Below, piece by piece: positions 59,052 to 64,000 of a stretch of 64,000 bases of DNA. Location: the NCBI GenBank assembly GCA_037893225.1, contig JAZGUH010000363.1:372001-436000 (forward strand), read 5' to 3'. This stretch comes from Hippasteria phrygiana (Eukaryota > Echinodermata > Asteroidea > Valvatida > Goniasteridae). Every line of letters starts with the position of its first letter. Position 1 is the first letter of the stretch. The translations under genes and the position numbers were made by a program. A model generated the notes under the pieces. The model saw only the letters and a list, made by a program, of their open reading frames with translations. It had not been told where the DNA came from and ran no database searches.

Positions 59052-62000
59052 TTATGTCACAAAATCCCCTGTGCGAAGCCACATCGGCAATTTTCGTCGA
59101 CGTCTGGGATGTGTTTGGCCAAATTCCACATCTCCATAATTCGATGATGCCTCCTGTTCCTCCTCGTCCAACTTTGATCTGGGATAGTCCCTGTCGGATG
59201 CAGTGATGGTGTCCTCCAAGTTCCTAATGTCTCCTCCGTATGCTCCTTCATCCATCTCTCCACCACCAGCCGCTATTAATGCTTCCCTGGTAGAATGGAG
59301 GTCTAAATCACTGCTCCAAGGCGATTCCGAAGGTCTCCGTCTGTCACTCTCGCTGTCGTACTCATCACTGGTACCGGTAGTCCCTCCGATGGTGTCCAAT
59401 CCCTCCCGTTCTTGTGTAGTGTCTCCGGTAGTCACTTCAAGTTCTGTACTGCCGAAATCTTCTGGAACTTCCTGTGAAACATAACTTAAAACACATGGTT
59501 TTAATCTGTCAAAATGGACAACTTTTCTTTGTCCCGTTTCGACATGTTGTATACGATATACTGCATCCGATATGCATTTCACAACACGGAAAGGACCTTT
59601 CCAATGAGATTGTAACTTTGGACTAAGGCCGACCTTTCGAACATAGTTATACAACCATACTTTGTCACCTGGAGAGTATGGATTACCTTTTAACTTGGCA
59701 TCATATAACCGTTTCTGTCTTTTCTGCTGTCCTTTAATCTTTTCCCGAGCAACTTCGAAAGATCTTTGCATTCGATGATAAAGTTCAGATGCATATTCAT
59801 CCGAACTTTTATTTTCTCCACCTTGGGAATGACTAACAAGCAAATCTAATGGCAATGATAGTTCTCTTCCAAACATCATTCTGTTTGGACTTACCCCCGT
59901 AGTTTCTTGCTCACTCGCTCTATATGCCATCATGGCACACGGTAAATGTACATCCCAGTCGGACTGGTCTTCTTTGATGTACATACTAAGAATGGTCTGT
60001 ATCGTACGATTAAATCGTTCGACAAGACCATCTGATTGAGGATGATACGGTGTTGTGCGTGTTTTATTTATACCCAACAACCGGCAAATGGATTGAAAAA
60101 GTTGACTCTCGAAATTGGTACCTTGATCAGAGTGTATGCTTAAAGGCACCCCAAAGCGGCAAATAAATTGCTCGACCAACACTGTAGCAACTGAATGTGC
60201 TTCTTGGTTACGTAATGGGTATGCCTCGGCCCATTTCGTAAAATAATCCATGACTACTAAAATGTATCTGTTGCCACGTTTTGAACGTGGCAATGGCCCA
60301 AAAATATCTATGCCCAATCTCTCTAGTGGGGCACCAACTGATGAAGGTTGAAGTGGGGCTCGCCATTTTGGAGCCGGTGATTTCCTTCTAGCACAGGCTT
60401 CGCACTGTTTGACCAACTGTTCTAAATCACTACGATACCCAATCCAGTAGAATGATCGTTGGATCTTTTTAAATGTTCTCGACCGACCTAGATGGCCACC
60501 AGTTTTTGAACTATGAGCTTGTGTGAAGACTGTTTTAACCTTGGCTGCAGGAACCACAAGTTGTAAGAGAGATGGATTCCCTTCAAATCTTCTGTACAAC
60601 ATACCATTGTCCAGTTCCAGCTGGTCCCATTGATACCAATACCCTTTTGTCTTTCTACCATAAGAAGACACTTCACTGCCCGGTGGTCTAACTTGACTTT
60701 TCTCCTTCCACCTAATAATTGGTGCTAGACAGGGGTCACAGTGTTGAGCCTCACGGAATCCATCCTCGTCCCAACCTGCAAAAGTCTGACTCATGGATCC
60801 ACACATTACTTGAAACTCATCTCTCTGATCAATTTCTGACTGTTCTGCTATCCGTGATAATGCATCTGCATTTTTATGTTGAGTACCAGGTCTGTGGCAT
60901 ATATCAAAATCAAATGAACTTAAAATCTCCAACCATCGTGCAAGCTGGCCTTGTACATTCTTAAAGTTATACAACCATCGCAAAGACCCATGATCAGTTC
61001 TCAGTGTAAATTTCTTGCCATACAAATAATGCCTGAAATACTTGACAAAGTGAACTACCGCCAAAAGCTCTCGTCTGGTGACACTATAATTGCTTTCTGT
61101 TTTACTCAACTTACGACTTGCATATGCGATTACCTTTTCTTGACCGTTTTGAACTTGTGAAAGAACTGCACCAATACTAGTTCCGCTAGCATCTGTATCA
61201 AGAAGAAATGGCAACGAAAAATCTGGAAAAGTCAAGATGGGAGCAGTAGTTAATTTCTCCTTCAGCAACTTAAAAGCTACATCACACTCCTGCGTCCATT
61301 CAAATTTAACATCTTTCTTGGCAAGTCTATGTAATGGTGAAGCAATGGAGGCAAAATCTCTTACAAAACGCCTATAATATGAACATAATCCTAGAAAACT
61401 CCGAACATCTTTAAGATGTCGAGGAGTTGGCCAGTCACGAACCTTGGCCGTCTTTTCCGGATCAGTCAATACCCCTTTGCTCGACACAATGTGACCAAGA
61501 TAGCCGACTTCTGTTTGAAACAAAGAACACTTCTTGGGTTTTAACTTGAGACCTGCCTGTGATAACCGAGTAAAAACTTCACCCAAACGAGCTATATGTT
61601 CGTCAAAAGTTTGTGCAAAAATGAGAATATCATCTAAGTAAATAAGACAAGTTTTCCAATGGAGGCCACTCAGAACCAACTCCATCAGCCTTTCAAAAGT
61701 ACTAGGGGCATTGCAAAGCCCAAAGGGCATGACATTGAATTCAAAAAGGCCACTACCGGTTGTAAAAGCTGTTTTGGATTTGTCCTTGGGGTTTACTGCG
61801 ACTTGCCAGTAACCACTAGCAAGATCTAATGATGAAAACCATCGAGATCCAGAAAGAGCATCCAGGCTATCATCTATACGTGGCAATGGATAGGCATCTT
61901 TAAGTGTCTTTTCATTAAGTTTCCGGTAATCTACGCAAAATCGCGTAGATCCATCCTTCTTTTTAACCAATACTACTGGGCTTGCCCAGGGACCGGAGGA

Positions 62001-63011
62001 TGGAGAAATTACACCAGACTCTAGCATTTCATCAACTTGTTTCTGTGCCTCTTGTCTTTGATGGTATGGCAATCGCCGAGCCGGCAAACGACGAGGTTTG
62101 GCATTACCCGTGTCAATGTGATGATAGGTGACTTTGGTCTGACCAAGTTCACCTACTTGAGAAAAAGCACAACTGTGTTCTTGTAACAAATCTGTTAGTT
62201 TATGGTTCTGTTCTTCGTTTAGGTTAACAGAGCTGCGTTCCAAGAGATCTTTCATAGCTGGACTATGTGTATCTATTTTACTCTGTTCAACATTAACTGC
62301 TTCGCCCGAATGAAACACCCCTATATTTGTGCCTTTTTGCAACACCGAAGTTTCTGGTTGAACATTAAGAACCCTGACTGGAATGAAATTTTTAAAAGGG
62401 TTAGCAAAGACTCGTCCAATCAATATACCATTATCCTTTGCTGCTAATTTACAAGACGATTCTACCACCCCATCGGTTATCTTACCACACATGTGTACTC
62501 TTCCAGGGACAATTATCTCATGATTACCAGGAACTACAACCGTCTCTGCCACTGAAATACGACAGCATGCAAATGAGGCAACTTCTGTAATTAGCGGAAT
62601 AGTTATGTCACCAAACTGAAGTTTACGATTAGGGATATTCAAAATTCCACCATATTCCGACAAAAAATCCATCCCAAGAATGCCTGCATATGTTATTGGC
62701 GCTATTAAAATTGTATGTTGTCTACGCAATTTACCAAATCCAATAACTACTTGGGCACAGCCTTCCACCTGCAAGGCACTGCCTTCCGCTGCAACTACTG
62801 ACTCACTATAAGACTGTAGACCCTGTCGTACATAATGTGGCAACAATTCCCAAGTATATGGATGTAAAATGGTAACAGATGAACCTGTATCAATTAAAAT
62901 TTTTACCCCAACACCGCTTATTGTACCATGTACAAAACAGGTTGCAGACTGGGCCTTACTACCTATTGAGGGCTGGGTACTGGCCCCATACTCAGCCGAG
63001 TCTCGTTTCCC
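59052..63011 (-). CDS. pol: Gypsy Pol: protease, reverse transcriptase, RNase H, integrase
   Basis: Counting from the frameshift site (63,011), the product is about 1,319 residues. The aspartic protease motif DTG lies at residue 41. Reverse transcriptase shows FCVDYRKLNEKT and the catalytic YLDD at 458-461. RNase H has D607, E648, D673 and D716. Integrase has a zinc finger (H833, H840, C870, C873), the catalytic triad D902, D962, E998 with DD(35)E spacing, and a GPF motif near 1139. A basic/acidic C-terminal extension follows, and there is no env. The frame has no stop between 63,020 and 59,052, and it overlaps the end of gag in the -1 frame, so it is expressed by ribosomal frameshifting. All catalytic residues are present. 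It replicates the element through an RNA intermediate in cytoplasmic particles and integrates the DNA copy in the nucleus. Confidence 0.93.
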   Translation of the reverse strand, partial: GKRDSAEYGASTQPSIGSKAQSATCFVHGTISGVGVKILIDTGSSVTILHPYTWELLPHYVRQGLQSYSESVVAAEGSALQVEGCAQVVIGFGKLRRQHTILIAPITYAGILGMDFLSEYGGILNIPNRKLQFGDITIPLITEVASFACCRISVAETVVVPGNHEIIVPGRVHMCGKITDGVVESSCKLAAKDNGILIGRVFANPFKNFIPVRVLNVQPETSVLQKGTNIGVFHSGEAVNVEQSKIDTHSPAMKDLLERSSVNLNEEQNHKLTDLLQEHSCAFSQVGELGQTKVTYHHIDTGNAKPRRLPARRLPYHQRQEAQKQVDEMLESGVISPSSGPWASPVVLVKKKDGSTRFCVDYRKLNEKTLKDAYPLPRIDDSLDALSGSRWFSSLDLASGYWQVAVNPKDKSKTAFTTGSGLFEFNVMPFGLCNAPSTFERLMELVLSGLHWKTCLIYLDDILIFAQTFDEHIARLGEVFTRLSQAGLKLKPKKCSLFQTEVGYLGHIVSSKGVLTDPEKTAKVRDWPTPRHLKDVRSFLGLCSYYRRFVRDFASIASPLHRLAKKDVKFEWTQECDVAFKLLKEKLTTAPILTFPDFSLPFLLDTDASGTSIGAVLSQVQNGQEKVIAYASRKLSKTESNYSVTRRELLAVVHFVKYFRHYLYGKKFTLRTDHGSLRWLYNFKNVQGQLARWLEILSSFDFDICHRPGTQHKNADALSRIAEQSEIDQRDEFQVMCGSMSQTFAGWDEDGFREAQHCDPCLAPIIRWKEKSQVRPPGSEVSSYGRKTKGYWYQWDQLELDNGMLYRRFEGNPSLLQLVVPAAKVKTVFTQAHSSKTGGHLGRSRTFKKIQRSFYWIGYRSDLEQLVKQCEACARRKSPAPKWRAPLQPSSVGAPLERLGIDIFGPLPRSKRGNRYILVVMDYFTKWAEAYPLRNQEAHSVATVLVEQFICRFGVPLSIHSDQGTNFESQLFQSICRLLGINKTRTTPYHPQSDGLVERFNRTIQTILSMYIKEDQSDWDVHLPCAMMAYRASEQETTGVSPNRMMFGRELSLPLDLLVSHSQGGENKSSDEYASELYHRMQRSFEVAREKIKGQQKRQKRLYDAKLKGNPYSPGDKVWLYNYVRKVGLSPKLQSHWKGPFRVVKCISDAVYRIQHVETGQRKVVHFDRLKPCVLSYVSQEVPEDFGSTELEVTTGDTTQEREGLDTIGGTTGTSDEYDSESDRRRPSESPWSSDLDLHSTREALIAAGGGEMDEGAYGGDIRNLEDTITASDRDYPRSKLDEEEQEASSNYGDVEFGQTHPRRRRKLPMWLRTGDFVT

Positions 63012-64000
63012 TGATAAACATTATCTGGCTGACGAGAAGCAGGATTAGAAGAGTATGACAACAAGTGTGGGCACTCTGATCTTTTGTGTCCTATCTCCTT
63101 ACAGTTCCAGCAAACCATAGGCCCTCTCTTCCTTGGATAACGGAAGTTTACCTGGGACTGTAATTGTTGGATTTGTTTTTCCAACTGTTTAATTTTATTC
63201 TCCAGTTCATCTTTTAATTTTGACTCTGAACTACCATGACTAGGCTTTGGATTTGCACTAGCTATCACGTGTTTGGGCAGCTTTTCCTTATTATATTCAA
63301 GGTGAAGAAAGGCTTCCTCCTCCGACGCCAAGGTAAGTGCTAAACCTAATGTTTTAGGTTTAAGTCTCCTAACCTGTACTCGAATGTCTGGAGAATCCAA
63401 GGCATCCAAAAAACAATCACGACCCAGCTCATCTCTAAACTCTGAAGAAACATCTGGGTATGCCCTAAGAACTAACCTACGAATATCACTCGCAAGTTCA
63501 GGGAGCGGTTCACCTTTCCTTCGGACCCTAGCTTTTAATTTGGCTCGATAGAGATCCGTCTGACCTGGAGGACTAAAGCGTTCTCGCAAAGCCTTGACGA
63601 GCTCTGCATAGTTGGTTTTCTTCGCCTCAGGTAAGTCAGTATATACTTGTAAAGCAGGGCCCTTCAGCTTAACAGCCAAAAAACTGGTTTTTTGTGCTTC
63701 TGTCCACGAGTTAATTTGACTACAGAGATTAAGGTGAGTTATCCAGTCGTCTAATTGTGTTCTACCATCAAAAATGTCAGGAACTACTACTGGTTTCTTA
63801 ATGGGAGCATCAGAAAATTCTGGAGGAACAGTTACTGCCATAGGTGTTTCTGGCAGGGATAAGCCCATATCAAATACCGGATTTGATACACCAGGAACTG
63901 GGGTATCAATTATATAGGGTTCAGTATCCTGCCAGTCTGTCAGCCTACCTTGCCTTTGCCCATACTCGTCCATGGGGGTGGACCTACGACTGGGTCGAGG
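62963..64000 (-). CDS. gag: Gypsy Gag with CCHC zinc knuckle (5' end may be outside)
   Basis: The structural protein forms the particle and binds RNA. Counting from the ATG at 63,973, the product is 336 residues. A Retrotrans_gag-like region lies at about 63-225 (DDWITHLNLC, LRERFSPPG), a coiled coil at 252-275, and one zinc knuckle, C288-C291-H296-C301 (CX2CX4HX4C). The frame is open through the right edge, so initiation further upstream is possible. The stop (62,965-62,963) lies downstream of the slippery site. It overlaps pol by about 55 nt. Confidence 0.9.
   Translation of the reverse strand, partial: PRPSRRSTPMDEYGQRQGRLTDWQDTEPYIIDTPVPGVSNPVFDMGLSLPETPMAVTVPPEFSDAPIKKPVVVPDIFDGRTQLDDWITHLNLCSQINSWTEAQKTSFLAVKLKGPALQVYTDLPEAKKTNYAELVKALRERFSPPGQTDLYRAKLKARVRRKGEPLPELASDIRRLVLRAYPDVSSEFRDELGRDCFLDALDSPDIRVQVRRLKPKTLGLALTLASEEEAFLHLEYNKEKLPKHVIASANPKPSHGSSESKLKDELENKIKQLEKQIQQLQSQVNFRYPRKRGPMVCWNCKEIGHKRSECPHLLSYSSNPASRQPDNVYQGNETRLSMGPVPSPQ
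63005..63011 (-). promoter_or_regulatory. -1 ribosomal frameshift slippery site GGGAAAC
   Basis: In the gag frame the heptamer is read G GGA AAC, the X XXY YYZ form. After a -1 slip the ribosome enters the pol frame, which opens only 9 nt earlier, after a TAA at 63,023. The gag stop is about 40 nt further on, so the site lies in the short window where a slip would work. A downstream pseudoknot was not worked out. Confidence 0.8.

Larger units (their letters stand above)
57833..64000 (-). mobile_element. Ty3/gypsy LTR retrotransposon, 5' end beyond window
   Basis: The order on the minus strand is gag, frameshift, protease, reverse transcriptase, RNase H, integrase, untranslated spacer, polypurine tract and 3' LTR. 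Integrase follows RNase H, the Ty3/gypsy order. No envelope-like frame follows pol. Coding frames have no internal stops, so this copy is probably young. The 5' LTR and primer binding site lie past 64,000, so age by LTR comparison cannot be judged here. The 5 bases next to the LTR are AATAG in plus-strand text (57,828-57,832). Confidence 0.9.

Overview
This window is eukaryotic genomic DNA. It has spliced genes with GT-AG introns, an LTR retrotransposon, several classes of DNA transposon and a large satellite array. It has no operons or ribosome binding sites. The repeat content (PIF/Harbinger, gypsy, many MITEs, DUF4806) and frequent ACATGTA and TAGGCCTA words suggest an aquatic invertebrate such as a mollusc, lancelet, echinoderm or cnidarian. 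The species cannot be fixed from the sequence alone.

Layout. Positions 1-47,600 are essentially one tandem array of a 239-bp satellite that has been broken by later insertions. The array is continuous from 1 to 13,616. It is interrupted by a 1,468-bp CACTA-like element (13,617-15,084) and a 178-bp insertion (15,102-15,279), and resumes to 22,777. It is then split by a 14.5-kb compound insertion (22,778-37,259), resumes in the same monomer phase at 37,264, takes a 256-bp MITE at 41,863, and ends inside a monomer at about 47,600. The monomers are organised into higher-order repeats of 714, 956, 1,380 and 1,912 bp.

The compound insertion consists of two adjacent elements with the same two ends: a 13.9-kb copy (22,778-36,661) and a 594-bp copy (36,666-37,259). 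The large copy contains a second, older satellite (23.6-27.25 kb), a truncated Myb/SANT-like Harbinger accessory gene (30.5-31.4 kb, plus strand), a mariner-like MITE, and a four-exon PIF/Harbinger transposase gene (33.3-35.7 kb, minus strand). The transposase keeps its catalytic D, D and E. The last two genes are the two proteins that Harbinger elements use together and are probably a nested Harbinger copy.

From 47.6 to 57.3 kb the sequence is not satellite. It holds a fold-rich GGCCCA region, a TA-flanked pogo-like element carrying a nested element, and a minus-strand six-exon DUF4806 gene (50.0-54.65 kb). The introns of that gene carry a 17-bp minisatellite inside a TIR element and a hAT-like MITE. 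This part also has a foldback element with GGTCGA hexamers and a cysteine-rich open frame at 57.3-57.6 kb.

From 57,833 to the right edge lies a minus-strand Ty3/gypsy retrotransposon: 3' LTR, polypurine tract, intact pol, a GGGAAAC -1 frameshift site, and gag. Its 5' LTR lies beyond the window.
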